Part shown: piece after piece, positions 33,852 to 43,374 of the stretch | Layout: the number at the start of each line of letters is the position of its first letter | Position numbering within the stretch: the stretch's first letter is position 1 | Assembly (NCBI RefSeq): GCF_018613195.1 | Contig: NZ_JAGGQQ010000001.1 | Coordinates: 170,911-234,910, forward strand | DNA: 64,000 nt | Origin: Bacillus sp. ISL-45 | Lineage (GTDB): Bacteria > Bacillota > Bacilli > Bacillales > Cytobacillaceae | Reading direction: 5' to 3' | The notes under the pieces: generated by a model | Told to the model about the DNA's origin: nothing | Databases searched by the model: none | What the model saw: the letters and a program-made list of their open reading frames with translations, nothing else | Program-made: the position numbers and the translations under genes

Positions 33852-35879
33852 ATGAAAAAACAACTTATTCTTTTAGCAGGAACTAAAGAAACAAGGCTTG
33901 CACTTCAAGAACAGCTTGAAAGCATACTAGGAAATTATGTTTCAATCCAGAGCTATTCCTCAGAAAAATCCTTGCCGAAAAGGATTTCTGATAAGATTGT
34001 CATTTATTCATCCTATCTGATCGAGGAAGAAGTGGAGCATGTCATCGGTGAAAACTGCGAGGTCATTATCGCGAACAGGACCATTAACCACCAGTTTATC
34101 GACAGGCTGTTCAGCCTTCCCGCGGGCACAAATGTCCTCTATGTTAATGACTTTCCCGAGAGTGTCAATGATTCCATCCATACCTTAAAAGCGCTCGGGA
34201 TTGATCACTTACATTACCATCCGTATTTTCCGGGGATAAAATACCCCAAATCCATCGACATTGCCGTCACCCCAGGGGAAATGGAGCTGATTCCCGATTC
34301 AATCACAACAAAAATCAATCTTGGCGTCAGGCTGATCGATATTCACACAATCATGAAAATCGTTGACCGGCTTGTCTTGCCTGAAGCGCTCGGCATTCAG
34401 GTCGCCGACAGATATACGCGAAGGATCATTGAATTAAGCCAGAAGCTGTCATTCCTCAAAGAGGAAGCAGTCAAGTTAAACCAGTATCTTAAACATGTAG
34501 TGGATGGTGTCAATGACGGCATCTTGGCCCTGGATTCCACAGGCAGCATCACGGTTTTCAATGATGTCCTGGAGAAAATCACCGGCATCCCGAAAGAAAG
34601 GGCTTTGAAAAGAAAAGTGAGTGAGGTTTTCCAGAACCTCGATCTGCTTCACTTCCTTCTCCAAGAAGCGAGAGACGAGGTACCCTACCCATTCCTGGTT
34701 CGGAAAACGAATGTCATGGTTCACCGGATGCCCATTCACCAGGAAAATACGGTTGTGGCCACATTCAAGAACATGGACGAAACGATCGAGATGGAGAAAG
34801 CAGTAAGGCTTGAGCTCCAGAAGAAAGGATACGTTGCAAAGCATACTTTTGAAAACATCCTCGGTAAAAGCAAAGCAATCAAGGAGACGAAGAAAATCGC
34901 CCGCAAGCTGGCCAGAACCCACCTGCCAATCCTGATCCAGGGGGAAAGCGGTACCGGTAAAGAGCTTTTTTCAAGTGCCATACATATGGTATCGAACCGA
35001 AAGAATGCTCCATACCTGGCGATCAACTGCAACGCACTGCCTGAGGATTTGCTAGAAAGCGAACTGTTCGGTTACGAAGAAGGCTCATTTACTGGCGCTA
35101 GAAAAGGAGGCAAAAAAGGGGTATTCGAACAGGCGGATGGCGGCACACTGTTCCTTGATGAAATTGGAGATATCAGCATGAAGCTCCAAGCAAGGCTTTT
35201 GCGTGTTCTGCAGGAGCAGGAAATTCGGCGGATTGGCGGCACTAGGAATATCCCTGTCAATGTGCGGATTATCGCGGCAACAAACAAGAATCTCAAGAAA
35301 ATGATTGAAAGAGGCGAATTTCGCGAAGACCTTTACCACCGTTTGAAAGTATTGTCACTCAGCTTGCCTCCTCTTAGGGAGCGCAAGGAAGATATCCCTT
35401 TATTGTTACAGCAGTTTATCTATGAAAGCCATAAGCCCAAAGCAAAAATCGAGAGCGAAGCAATAAAGAAATTGACAGCCATGGACTGGAAAGGAAATAT
35501 CCGTGAGCTAAAAAACACTTTGCTTTACATGCTCGCTGTATCCGAAGGCGAAATCATTTCAACAGAAGATCTCCCGGTCGACCAGCAGGAAAAGAAACCG
35601 CCTGTAGAAACAGGAATGACTGGGTACATGAAGGCCAAAGAGTACAGAACGCTTCTTCAGTTCATAAAAGAATTGAACTCGTCGGGAAAAAGCGCTGGCA
35701 GGCCACAGCTTAGCCTTATGATGGCACAAACCAGCAATCCGCTTACCGAACAACAAATCCGCCTGCGTTTAAAAGAACTCGAACAACAAGGCCTTGTCAT
35801 CGTCCGCAGGGGCAGAAGTGGAACAATGATTACCCAGAAAGGATTAGAGGAATTGGAACAGCATCTGAACAGTTTTTAG
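33852..35879 (+). CDS. Sigma54-dependent transcriptional activator with PAS and AAA+ domains and a winged-helix C terminus
   Basis: Enhancer-binding protein of about 675 aa. An N-terminal sensory region (~1-190) is of unknown type. A PAS domain follows ('VVDGVNDGILALDSTGSITV'). The AAA+ domain has Walker A 'GESGTGKE', the sigma54-contact loop as 'GSFTGA', Walker B 'GGTLFLDEIGD' and the Arg finger region 'FREDLYHRL'. The C terminus ('LTEQQIRLRLKELEQQGLVI', then 'SGTMITQKG') looks like a winged helix rather than the usual Fis-type motif. The ATG at 33852 has AAAGGA 10 nt upstream. It is divergent from the sigma54-dependent yfcC-iadA operon and is its obvious activator. Confidence 0.92.
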   Translation: MKKQLILLAGTKETRLALQEQLESILGNYVSIQSYSSEKSLPKRISDKIVIYSSYLIEEEVEHVIGENCEVIIANRTINHQFIDRLFSLPAGTNVLYVNDFPESVNDSIHTLKALGIDHLHYHPYFPGIKYPKSIDIAVTPGEMELIPDSITTKINLGVRLIDIHTIMKIVDRLVLPEALGIQVADRYTRRIIELSQKLSFLKEEAVKLNQYLKHVVDGVNDGILALDSTGSITVFNDVLEKITGIPKERALKRKVSEVFQNLDLLHFLLQEARDEVPYPFLVRKTNVMVHRMPIHQENTVVATFKNMDETIEMEKAVRLELQKKGYVAKHTFENILGKSKAIKETKKIARKLARTHLPILIQGESGTGKELFSSAIHMVSNRKNAPYLAINCNALPEDLLESELFGYEEGSFTGARKGGKKGVFEQADGGTLFLDEIGDISMKLQARLLRVLQEQEIRRIGGTRNIPVNVRIIAATNKNLKKMIERGEFREDLYHRLKVLSLSLPPLRERKEDIPLLLQQFIYESHKPKAKIESEAIKKLTAMDWKGNIRELKNTLLYMLAVSEGEIISTEDLPVDQQEKKPPVETGMTGYMKAKEYRTLLQFIKELNSSGKSAGRPQLSLMMAQTSNPLTEQQIRLRLKELEQQGLVIVRRGRSGTMITQKGLEELEQHLNSF

Positions 35880-35920
35880 CATATAATGAACAGTAAAGTG
35901 ATGGGCGAGGTGGCGGAAAT

Positions 35921-36304
35921 ATGTGTGTATCAAACAATGCAATCGAGCTTCAGGCATATCATTTTTTCGAAAAAATACAGGAAAGCTCCGTATATAACAT
36001 TGTGCGAGTCGAGTTTATCGGCGGCACTTTTCTTGAAAGTGACCAGGAGGGATCCTTAAGAACTGAGTTTCAAGACATTGAAACTATTCCGTTGATCAAG
36101 GAGCTCGTCCTACAAACAAAAGCAGGAAAACAATTTATTGTGGAGCCGGATGAACTGGGGCTGCAATTTGCCAAAGGGGACCTGAGCTATAAGGAATACC
36201 TTTTAGCTAAAAAAGACAATTCCCGGGCTATGCTTTGGTATACTTCGGCATTCACAGTTTTCTTCACCACCATGGCCTGGGCTTTTATCAATTATTTTCA
36301 ATAG
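35921..36304 (+). CDS. Hypothetical protein with C-terminal membrane anchor
   Basis: Protein of 127 aa that I do not recognise. The first ~100 residues are soluble, with beta-strands and a 'FIVEPDELGLQFAKGDLSYK' segment. Residues ~103-124 form one membrane helix ('AMLWYTSAFTVFFTTMAWAF'), so it is probably tail-anchored facing the cytoplasm. GAGGTGG 7 nt before the ATG supports translation. It follows the activator gene by 41 nt and may be cotranscribed with it. Confidence 0.65.
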   Translation: MCVSNNAIELQAYHFFEKIQESSVYNIVRVEFIGGTFLESDQEGSLRTEFQDIETIPLIKELVLQTKAGKQFIVEPDELGLQFAKGDLSYKEYLLAKKDNSRAMLWYTSAFTVFFTTMAWAFINYFQ

Positions 36305-36377
36305 GAACTTGCTATTCATAGGCCCATCATTTATTTGATAGCCTATAGGGAAAGAATCAGCATTTTTTCATCTCTTC

Positions 36378-36406
36378 TTGACACTCTTTCATTATCACAC
36401 TATAAT
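36378..36406 (+). promoter_or_regulatory. SigmaA promoter of the T-box transcript
   Basis: TTGACA at 36378-36383, 17 nt, TATAAT at 36401-36406: a perfect vegetative promoter. Confidence 0.93.
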
Positions 36407-36424
36407 TTCAAGTAATGTATTTTA

Positions 36425-36680
36425 ATAAGTTGAAGCGTTGAAGAGAGTCTATTAAGCCGGTCTCCCTGTTAAAAGAGAATCAGTGGTTGGTGAAAACTGA
36501 TACAAAGTCCTGGTGAATTTCGTTCTTGGAGCTTTTCCTTTTTTAAAAAAAGGAACGGGTTTGGCCGTTATCCAGTAACTTGAGCGGGAAGCAGCATGCT
36601 TCCAAATAGGGTGGTACCGCGTGTTCAGCCACGTCCCTATCCAGATTGATGGATAGAGGCGTGGCTTTTTATTTTGCCGT
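36425..36680 (+). ncRNA. T-box riboswitch, probable tRNA-Phe (UUC) specificity, controlling the NSS symporter
   Basis: The T-box core AGGGTGGTACCGCG lies at 36608-36621 (UGG bulge pairing with the tRNA 3' end). A terminator follows: GCCACGTCCCTATCC (36628-36642) pairs with GGATAGAGGCGTGGC (36651-36665), then T-rich. Stem I runs from about 36430 to 36530 and contains AAGAGAG and GGTGAAAA loops. The specifier region reads GAAT-TTC-GTTCTTGGAGC, which aligns with the glyQS leader pattern GAAA-codon-AUUCUUGAGC and puts UUC (36519-36521) as the specifier. A UGG eight bases upstream is a weaker alternative because it can pair in the helix below. Confidence 0.9.
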
Positions 36681-36727
36681 GACATCCATCATCCAGCTGA
36701 AATAGAGAGAAAAAGGGAGAAATCAAC

Positions 36728-38065
36728 ATGGAGAAAGAACAATGGTCATCGAAAATCGGGTTTATACTGGCTGCTGCCGGTTCGGCAATTGGCATCGGAG
36801 CGATCTGGAAACTGCCATATGTAACGGGAGTGAGCGGCGGCGGGGCATTTTTCCTGATGTTCATTCTATTTTCGTTATTCATCGGGCTGCCCTTATTGCT
36901 GGCGGAGTTTGTCATCGGCCGCAGTACCGGTAAAGAAGCGATTCGCGCCTACTTGGAAATCGCGCCGAAAAGCAAATGGTATTTGATCGGGATACTCGGT
37001 GTCGTTACCAGCTTTGTGCTGCTGAGCTTCTACAGTGTGGTCGGCGGATGGATCAGCCTTTATTTTATAAAAGGACTGGCTGGCGGAGTAATCGAAGAGG
37101 GAGCTGATTATGGGGAATTGTTCGGACAGACGATCAGCAGTCCCTTGAGTGTGCTCACAGCCCAGGCTGCCTTCTTGTTGTTCACGATTATAGTCGTGGC
37201 TAAAGGAGTGCAATCTGGTATTGAAAAAGCAAGCAAAATCCTGATGCCAGCCTTGTTCCTGCTTTTCATCATTCTGATCATCCGTTCACTGACGCTTGAT
37301 AACGCGCTCGATGGGGTGAAGTTTTTCCTCGCTCCTGATTTTTCAAGCATCACTTCGGAAAGCATCCTGTTCGCGATGGGACAATCGTTCTTCTCCCTGA
37401 GTGTCGGTGTATCGGTGATGGTCACCTACAGCTCATACCTGCCGAAAAAAGGCAGCATCGTCCAGCCTGCACTATCGGTTGTCGGGATGAATCTTTTTAT
37501 CGCGCTGCTTGCCGGGCTGGCGATCTTCCCTGCAGTTTTCTCGCTTGGATTCGAACCAGCGGAAGGCCCGGGACTGCTATTTGTCGTCCTGCCAGCCGTC
37601 TTTGAACAAATGGTTTTCGGCGAACTGTTCCTGCTTCTGTTCCTGGCATTATTCCTGTTCGCAACCCTTACCTCGGCATTCTCAATGCTTGAGATCGTCG
37701 TTGCCACCCTCGCGAAAGGCGACCGGAGCAAGCGTGCAAGATTTGCCTGGATAGCCGGCGGATTGATTTTCCTGCTTGGCATCCCTTCAGCCCTTTCATT
37801 CGGAACGATGGCTGAAGCGACGATTTTCGGGAAGAACATCTTCGACACAGCTGATTTCCTTGTAAGCAATATCCTGATGCCGCTCGGGGTACTGCTGATT
37901 TCGATATTCGTCCCACTTAAAATCAAAAAGGAAGTACTGCGCCAGGAGCTGCTGCAGCAATCGAAGGCCGGAAGCTGGCTCTTCACTCTCTGGTACAATG
38001 TGATGAGGTTTGTCGTGCCTCTAGTTATTATCATCGTGTTCCTTGATTCACTAGGAGTTTTATAA
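36728..38065 (+). CDS. Sodium-dependent amino-acid symporter of the NSS (SNF) family, probably aromatic-specific
   Basis: Na+-coupled transporter of 445 aa with about 11-12 membrane helices, close to LeuT/MhsT/TnaT. The N-terminal signature '[20 protein letters not shown]' followed by 'WKLPYVTG' provides the unwound helix 1 with the Na+ and substrate site. The helix 6/8 equivalents are '[18 protein letters not shown]' and '[19 protein letters not shown]'. The upstream T-box indicates induction when one charged tRNA runs low. A UUC specifier would make it a phenylalanine importer (inference). Confidence 0.9.
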   Translation: MEKEQWSSKIGFILAAAGSAIGIGAIWKLPYVTGVSGGGAFFLMFILFSLFIGLPLLLAEFVIGRSTGKEAIRAYLEIAPKSKWYLIGILGVVTSFVLLSFYSVVGGWISLYFIKGLAGGVIEEGADYGELFGQTISSPLSVLTAQAAFLLFTIIVVAKGVQSGIEKASKILMPALFLLFIILIIRSLTLDNALDGVKFFLAPDFSSITSESILFAMGQSFFSLSVGVSVMVTYSSYLPKKGSIVQPALSVVGMNLFIALLAGLAIFPAVFSLGFEPAEGPGLLFVVLPAVFEQMVFGELFLLLFLALFLFATLTSAFSMLEIVVATLAKGDRSKRARFAWIAGGLIFLLGIPSALSFGTMAEATIFGKNIFDTADFLVSNILMPLGVLLISIFVPLKIKKEVLRQELLQQSKAGSWLFTLWYNVMRFVVPLVIIIVFLDSLGVL

Positions 38066-38068
38066 TTG

Positions 38069-38097
38069 GAAGCTGACAATACGTCAGCTTCTTTTTT
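38069..38097 (+). terminator. Terminator of the NSS symporter gene
   Basis: GAAGCTGAC, loop AATAC, GTCAGCTTC, then six T. Confidence 0.95.
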
Positions 38098-38183
38098 CAT
38101 GCAATCATAAAAACTATCATCAGTATAATTTTTCCCATTAAAGCAAAACCTGTTGAGTAGATGATTGCACTGGAGGGATTTTG

Positions 38184-39692
38184 ATGTTCTTCAAGAAAAA
38201 GAAAGCAGAAGCCGACAACAGCAGCAAGAATCAAAAAAACCTCGAAGAAAAGGAATTAATCCCTGCAGAAAAGGCTGATTTCATCCAAAAAATGAGAGAA
38301 TGCCTTCATGATAGTGCGGATTTAAATATCAAGGAACTCCAAAATGGCTTTACACTGATTTTCTTGGATACATTGACGGATAAGAAAATGCTGAATGAAG
38401 ATGTACTGCTTCGTCTCGAAGATGCTCAAGCTTTTCCGAACGATGCCCTTAAGCATATTACAGTTTCAAGTACTGCCAAGCATAAATATGTTGAAGAAGT
38501 GATTGATAAAATTTTACATGGAGCAGTGGTGGTCCATTCGCCAGGCCACCCTGTCGTCATCAGTGCAATGGTTGGCACACAGGAAAACCGGTCCTTGACC
38601 CGGCCGGAAAATGAGTCACAGGTTTTGGGGCCTCAAATCGCCTTTAACGAGAGTCTTGCAACCAATATATCTCTGATTCGGAGATTTCTCACCAATCCCA
38701 ATCTATGCAATGAAAACTTCACTCTAGGGAAACAAACGAAATCAGCAATATCGCTTCTCTATTTAAAAGGGATTGCTGACGACGATATGATCGAACGGAT
38801 GCGTGAGCGGATCAAAACCATCGACATTGACGGGATCCTTGACAGCTCAATTCTGGTACAGCTCATTGAAGACAATTCATTTGCCATTTTTCCGCAGCTG
38901 CTGCTGACAGAAAGACCGGATCGTGCCTGCGCCTGGCTGTTGAATGGGAAAATGGTGGTCCTGGTTGATGGCAGTGTACAGGTTATCGGTGCACCGCAAA
39001 CATTCATCGAGTTTTTCCAGAGTATGGAGGATGAAAGCGTTAGATGGCAAATCGCGAGCTTTCTCAGAGTCCTAAGGGTGTTCTCGATGGTTGTATCGAT
39101 TTTTTTCACGGCGATCTACGTGGCAGCCTTGACCTTCCACTATGAAATTATCCCGCAAACACTGCTGATTCCGCTTGGAGAGTCAAGGTCACGCGTACCG
39201 TTCCCGCCTATAATCGAGGCATTATTGCTGGAAACCATGATTGAGCTCTTGAGGGAAGCGGGGGCCCGGCTGCCAACGAAGGTCGGCCAGACAATGGGTA
39301 TCGTTGGCGGTATCGTCGTCGGAACTGCTGCCGTAGAGGCGGGATTCACAAGCAACATCCTGATCATCATCATCGCCGTAAGTGCGCTCGCCTCGTTTAC
39401 AACGCCAAATTATATGATGGGCAATGTTATTAGAGTCTTGCGTTTTCCATTAATCATTCTGGCAGGGTTTTGGGGATTTTACGGACTAATGGTTGGCTTT
39501 TGCTTCCTGCTGATCCATCTTCTCCGCCTATCCAGCCTGGGAACACCGTTTTTGGCGCCTTTTTATCCGCCAAGATTTGAAGACTGGCGGGACAGTATCA
39601 TACGCCTGCCTATCGGATGGACAAACAACAGACCGCTGCAGACTAGGCCAATGGACAGATTGAAGTATCAGAAACGAAAAACCAAAGAATAA
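38184..39692 (+). CDS. Spore germination receptor A subunit (GerAA/GerKA family)
   Basis: Membrane subunit of a germinant receptor in the inner spore membrane, 502 aa. The N-terminal soluble part (~1-280) has a Lys/Glu-rich start, 'IHGAVVVHSPGHPVV'-like strands and the family core 'NLCNENFTLGKQTKSAISLL' with 'LKGIADDDMIERMRERI'. Membrane segments follow from ~290 ('ESRSRVPFPPIIEALLLETM', 'LREAGARLPTKVGQTMGIVG', 'PNYMMGNVIRVLRFPLI'). The ATG at 38184 follows GGAGGG; a TTG three bases earlier is also possible. It is the first gene of a complete A-B-C operon. The germinant is unknown. Forespore (sigmaG) expression is expected, but I could not confirm a promoter. Confidence 0.95.
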   Translation: MFFKKKKAEADNSSKNQKNLEEKELIPAEKADFIQKMRECLHDSADLNIKELQNGFTLIFLDTLTDKKMLNEDVLLRLEDAQAFPNDALKHITVSSTAKHKYVEEVIDKILHGAVVVHSPGHPVVISAMVGTQENRSLTRPENESQVLGPQIAFNESLATNISLIRRFLTNPNLCNENFTLGKQTKSAISLLYLKGIADDDMIERMRERIKTIDIDGILDSSILVQLIEDNSFAIFPQLLLTERPDRACAWLLNGKMVVLVDGSVQVIGAPQTFIEFFQSMEDESVRWQIASFLRVLRVFSMVVSIFFTAIYVAALTFHYEIIPQTLLIPLGESRSRVPFPPIIEALLLETMIELLREAGARLPTKVGQTMGIVGGIVVGTAAVEAGFTSNILIIIIAVSALASFTTPNYMMGNVIRVLRFPLIILAGFWGFYGLMVGFCFLLIHLLRLSSLGTPFLAPFYPPRFEDWRDSIIRLPIGWTNNRPLQTRPMDRLKYQKRKTKE

Positions 39693-39707
39693 GTTGTGGT
39701 GTTATAA

Positions 39708-40835
39708 ATGAAAGTTCTCATCGAGCCTAAACCCCAAAACATGGTCAATACCTTCTTGCTCATTTTCGTGATCCATTCTATGCAGGTGGGCGTTGGGATC
39801 CAGGGCTTCCAGCGGATCATCTATATGGAAGCAAGGCATGACGCCTGGATTTCCGTCATTCTCAGCGGGGTTGCCACTGCAATCATAGGGTTCATTATGA
39901 TAAAAACATTAAGTGTATATGAGAATTCAGATATATATGGAATCCAATATGATGTACTTGGAAAGTGGCTCGGTAACTTGATCAATATCTTGTTTGTCCT
40001 CTACTTTCTTGGAGGCTTCCACGTCATCGTTCGGAATTATATCGAAGTTCTGCAGGCATGGGTTTTTCCTGAAGTCCCGAACTGGCTGATTGCTCTGACT
40101 CTCGTATACCTTATTTACTATGGCTTGAATGGCGGGCTTCGGACAGTTGTCGGTGTCAGCTTCTTCAGCGTCGTACTATCCCTGTGGCTGATTCTGCTGC
40201 TCGCCTATCCCTTCCAATTTACCAATTGGGATTACTTATTTCCTATGTTTGAAGCGAAAATAACTGAAATGCTGAGAGGGGCAAAGCAAATGACATTCAC
40301 GGTCATCGGCTTTGAGATCATATACGTTATCTATCCCTTTTTAAAAGAAAAAGACAAGGTCCATAGATATATGCAATATGGTCTTGGATTTACGACCATC
40401 CTGTACCTTGTGCTCATGGTTGTCTCCCTGGCCTATTTCAGCGGCGGCCAGCTTGAACGTACGATTTGGGGTACACTTTCCCTTTTTAAAATTGTCCGCT
40501 TTCCCTTTATCGAACGCTTTGAATACGTGGCAATCACTTTTTGGGTCTTGCTGATCCTGCCAAACCTGATGCTCTATATGTGGGCAGCCACTCGGGGAAT
40601 TTCAAGGATTTTTAATGAAAAAGAACAGAAGGTCAGCTGGATTCTGCTTCTACTAATTTACCTGACCCTGCTCTATCCGCTCACAAGGGTCCAAATCAAT
40701 ATGATGAACGACTATTTTGCAAAGGGTGCCCTCTATATTGTTTTTGCCTATCCATTATTTCTATTCAGTGCTGTCCTGATCAAAAAGAAATTTTTCCGTA
40801 AAAAGGATGAGGCCAATGTGCAAAAAAATGAATAA
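39708..40835 (+). CDS. Spore germination receptor B subunit (GerAB/GerKB family)
   Basis: Amino-acid-permease-like B subunit of 375 aa with ten membrane helices. The start 'NTFLLIFVIHSMQVGVGIQG' followed by 'FQRIIYMEARHDAWISVILS' is the hallmark of the GerAB/spore germination permease family. This subunit contains the germinant-binding pocket in known receptors. It starts 16 nt after the A subunit stop and its end overlaps the C subunit start. Confidence 0.95.
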   Translation: MKVLIEPKPQNMVNTFLLIFVIHSMQVGVGIQGFQRIIYMEARHDAWISVILSGVATAIIGFIMIKTLSVYENSDIYGIQYDVLGKWLGNLINILFVLYFLGGFHVIVRNYIEVLQAWVFPEVPNWLIALTLVYLIYYGLNGGLRTVVGVSFFSVVLSLWLILLLAYPFQFTNWDYLFPMFEAKITEMLRGAKQMTFTVIGFEIIYVIYPFLKEKDKVHRYMQYGLGFTTILYLVLMVVSLAYFSGGQLERTIWGTLSLFKIVRFPFIERFEYVAITFWVLLILPNLMLYMWAATRGISRIFNEKEQKVSWILLLLIYLTLLYPLTRVQINMMNDYFAKGALYIVFAYPLFLFSAVLIKKKFFRKKDEANVQKNE

Positions 40836-41940
40836 GCTTATGATAGTCTTGCTTATAATTATCCTCTCTGGCTGTGCAGAACAGAAAACACTGGAAAAGA
40901 TGGGTTTGCTCACAACAGTGGGCTATGATCTTACAGAGGATCAGCAGATTCTGGCGACAATGGTGCTTCTCCAAATCGACCCGGAGGCTCCGCAAAGTTC
41001 TGTCATCCTGACGGCAAAATCGGCAACAAGTAAAGGGGCGAGAAATGAGGCAGATTTGAAAAGTCCTAAAAGGCTGCAGTCAGGGCAGCTGAGGGTGGCA
41101 CTTTTCAGTGAAGAAGTTGTCCGTACCGGTCTTATCAATCTGGCAGATACACTCGCACGCGATCCCTCGATCAGTGATCTCACCTATCTTGCGGTAGTCG
41201 AGGGGAACACAAATAAGCTCCTTAACCATAGGAGTGAACAATTTTCCGATATCAGCCAGCTCATCTATAAGGAACTCGACCAAAACATAAAAGGTGAAAA
41301 AATTCCATCCTCCACTCTGCAGGAAGTATTGCATGATTACTATGCACCAGGTATTGATCCAGTCTTGCCCACTTTAAAAGCTGAAAAGGGCATGGTTAAA
41401 ATCACCGGCATGGCCCTGATCAAGAATGATAAGATGGTCGGTAAGATCAATCCAAAAGAAGCCTTTTATTTAAAGCTGGTCAATGACCGCTATAAAGCAG
41501 GTGCGATTGAACTTGAAATCGATAAGGAAGATTTCAATCTGCCAGAGTCTACTGAATCTCCCGTCAAACTGGCAGTGGTTCTTGACACAATTCACAGCAA
41601 AAGTGACATCAACCTGATCAGCAAGGAAAATCTCCAATACGAACTGAAAGTTAAATTGCAAACAAGACTGCTCGAGATCAACCAGGCACTGGACTTAAAA
41701 AACCCCAAAGAGCTCTTGCTGCTCGAAACCAAGCTAAAAGAAAAAATTACCTCAGATATTGAAAAATTGATCAAAAAAGCACGGGCATCAGGGGCAGATC
41801 CATTCGGGTTTGGAGAGATCTATCGAAAAAGTGTCAGACAGGCCAATTTGACCCCTGAGAAGTGGCATAGCATGTATCCAGAAAGCAAAGTCGATGTGAA
41901 GATCGAGTTTGAGATTATGAGGACTGGAGTCGTGGAATAA
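40816..41940 (+). CDS. Spore germination receptor C subunit, lipoprotein (GerAC/GerKC family)
   Basis: Lipoprotein of about 374 aa. A short signal peptide with lipobox 'ILSGC' leads to an N-terminal domain with 'MGLLTTVGYDLTEDQQILAT' and 'LRVALFSEEVVRTGLINLAD' and a C-terminal domain with 'DPFGFGEIYRKSVRQANLTP' and 'WHSMYPESKVDVKIEFEIMR'. These are typical of GerAC. The start is ATG 40816 or possibly 40807; both lie inside the end of the B gene, so translation is coupled. It completes an A-B-C receptor. Confidence 0.94.
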   Translation: MCKKMNKLMIVLLIIILSGCAEQKTLEKMGLLTTVGYDLTEDQQILATMVLLQIDPEAPQSSVILTAKSATSKGARNEADLKSPKRLQSGQLRVALFSEEVVRTGLINLADTLARDPSISDLTYLAVVEGNTNKLLNHRSEQFSDISQLIYKELDQNIKGEKIPSSTLQEVLHDYYAPGIDPVLPTLKAEKGMVKITGMALIKNDKMVGKINPKEAFYLKLVNDRYKAGAIELEIDKEDFNLPESTESPVKLAVVLDTIHSKSDINLISKENLQYELKVKLQTRLLEINQALDLKNPKELLLLETKLKEKITSDIEKLIKKARASGADPFGFGEIYRKSVRQANLTPEKWHSMYPESKVDVKIEFEIMRTGVVE

Positions 41941-42029
41941 AAAGGCTCTCTTCTCAAACTTTGTTGCTAATAACTACAAAATAGGATTGATGACTCATGT
42001 TCCTTTACAAAATTGAGAAAAGAGCTTGC
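41941..42029. repeat. Imperfect ~20-bp inverted repeat pair, about 89 bp overall, MITE-like or terminator
   Basis: GGCTCTCTTCTCAAACTTTG (41944-41963) and CAAAATTGAGAAAAGAGCTT (42008-42027) are inverted copies with a few mismatches, separated by about 44 bp. It lies directly after the gerC stop. It may be a small mobile-element relic or a large terminator hairpin; no clear target duplication is visible. Confidence 0.5.
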
Positions 42030-42089
42030 ACACTTAATTTCGAACTAGAAAATGGCTTTTTATCACGTTAACAACAATCTTTATGAAAT

Positions 42090-42132
42090 AAAAAAAGCGG
42101 GAGCCCGGTGTGTGGGGGCTCCCGCTTTGTTG
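42090..42132. terminator. Strong bidirectional terminator between the gerC and diguanylate cyclase genes
   Basis: GCGGGAGCCC (42097-42106) pairs with GGGCTCCCGC (42116-42125). The hairpin has an A-rich left flank and a TTTGTT right flank. The rest of the 354-bp gap between the convergent genes shows nothing else clear. Confidence 0.85.
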
Positions 42133-42293
42133 TGATGTTTCATCAAAAGTTGGTTGGCTTTGAAGTCGGAAAGGCAGGCCCTGAAATTTCATTGAGAATA
42201 TTCCAGGCCAGTCCTTTTGAACTTGCGATTTGATATCAATGTTCGCAAATCAGAACCCGATAGAGGGGTATAAGTCCCTTCCTTCAGCCACTT

Positions 42294-43322
42294 CTAAATT
42301 ATTGTAACTCTATTCCGGCCTTCATGCTTAGACTGATACAATCCTCTATCCGCCCGGCTGATTAATGTATCGACTGATTCACCCGATCTAAACTCAGTCA
42401 CCCCAAAGCTTACTGTCTGTCTGCCAGCTGTTTTAAAATGGTATTCACTGATTTTTAAGCGCAGTTCTTCAGCCAGCTTCCGTGCATTTTCACCGGATTG
42501 AGAGGAAATGATAATAAACTCTTCCCCTCCCCAGCGGCCAAATTGTTCATTGGGTGTCAGGTTTTGTTTCACAAGCCCGGCTAATTCCTTAAGGACGGTA
42601 TCCCCAACTTTATGTCCGAATGTATCATTGACAGCCTTAAAATAATCAATATCGAAAAATAATATAGATACGGGTACTTCCTTTGCTCCCGACACTTTTT
42701 CATCCAGCCAAATGTCTATTTGATGACGGTTCGCGGTTCCGGTCAATGCATCAGTAAAAGCATTCTCTTTCATATTTTCAAAGTCTGAAAAAAGCCTAAT
42801 TAAATTCCGGGAGAAATAAATAATCAGAATGTAAAAAAGATAGGCTACATAAAACTGAATAACCGATATTAAGTAATCCTCGGACATTTCAGGGTAATTC
42901 ATTAAACCCATAACAAAGAAGACAAAAAATACAGCTAGAGAGAAGACAAGCCCTCGCCTTGCTCCGAGTATAAGAAAAAAGCTGAGAATCACAGCAGGAA
43001 CCCACATGACTGTAACTCCAAACGCACCAGCTTTGTCAGTGGCAATATAATTAAAAAAGCCATCGTATACTGTTCCTATATGCATAACAGAAATGATGAT
43101 TAATGTTCCATACTCCACAAGAGGCATGAGCCGTTTTTGATATAACAGTATTAAACTGATTGTAAACCAGAAAGTCAGAACCACTGTAAGTATTAAATAT
43201 TTCCCATGTCCTGGCTGGTTGAATACGAAAAGGATGTAAGAAACCATAGCCAGCAGACTGGGAATGATCATACTTAGATAGACAGTCCTTTTAAAGTCCT
43301 TCAGAGAGCCCAATTTCCCCAT
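42294..43322 (-). CDS. Membrane diguanylate cyclase (GGDEF domain)
   Basis: Cyclic-di-GMP synthase of 342 aa. Six membrane segments occupy residues ~12-170. The GGDEF domain (~185-340) has 'DALTGTANRH', 'ILFFDIDYFKAVNDTFGHKV' with metal-binding Asp, and the active-site 'RWGGEEFIII' (GGEEF form, catalytically competent in family members). No RxxD inhibitory site is found five residues before it. The N-terminal sensor has no known ligand. It is monocistronic; synthesis would promote biofilm or reduced motility. Confidence 0.93.
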   Translation of the reverse strand: MGKLGSLKDFKRTVYLSMIIPSLLAMVSYILFVFNQPGHGKYLILTVVLTFWFTISLILLYQKRLMPLVEYGTLIIISVMHIGTVYDGFFNYIATDKAGAFGVTVMWVPAVILSFFLILGARRGLVFSLAVFFVFFVMGLMNYPEMSEDYLISVIQFYVAYLFYILIIYFSRNLIRLFSDFENMKENAFTDALTGTANRHQIDIWLDEKVSGAKEVPVSILFFDIDYFKAVNDTFGHKVGDTVLKELAGLVKQNLTPNEQFGRWGGEEFIIISSQSGENARKLAEELRLKISEYHFKTAGRQTVSFGVTEFRSGESVDTLISRADRGLYQSKHEGRNRVTII

Positions 43323-43374
43323 TATGTTTTCCCCTTTAAGTTAAAAGAGACCAAACAATCATCTGATTAGTCCC

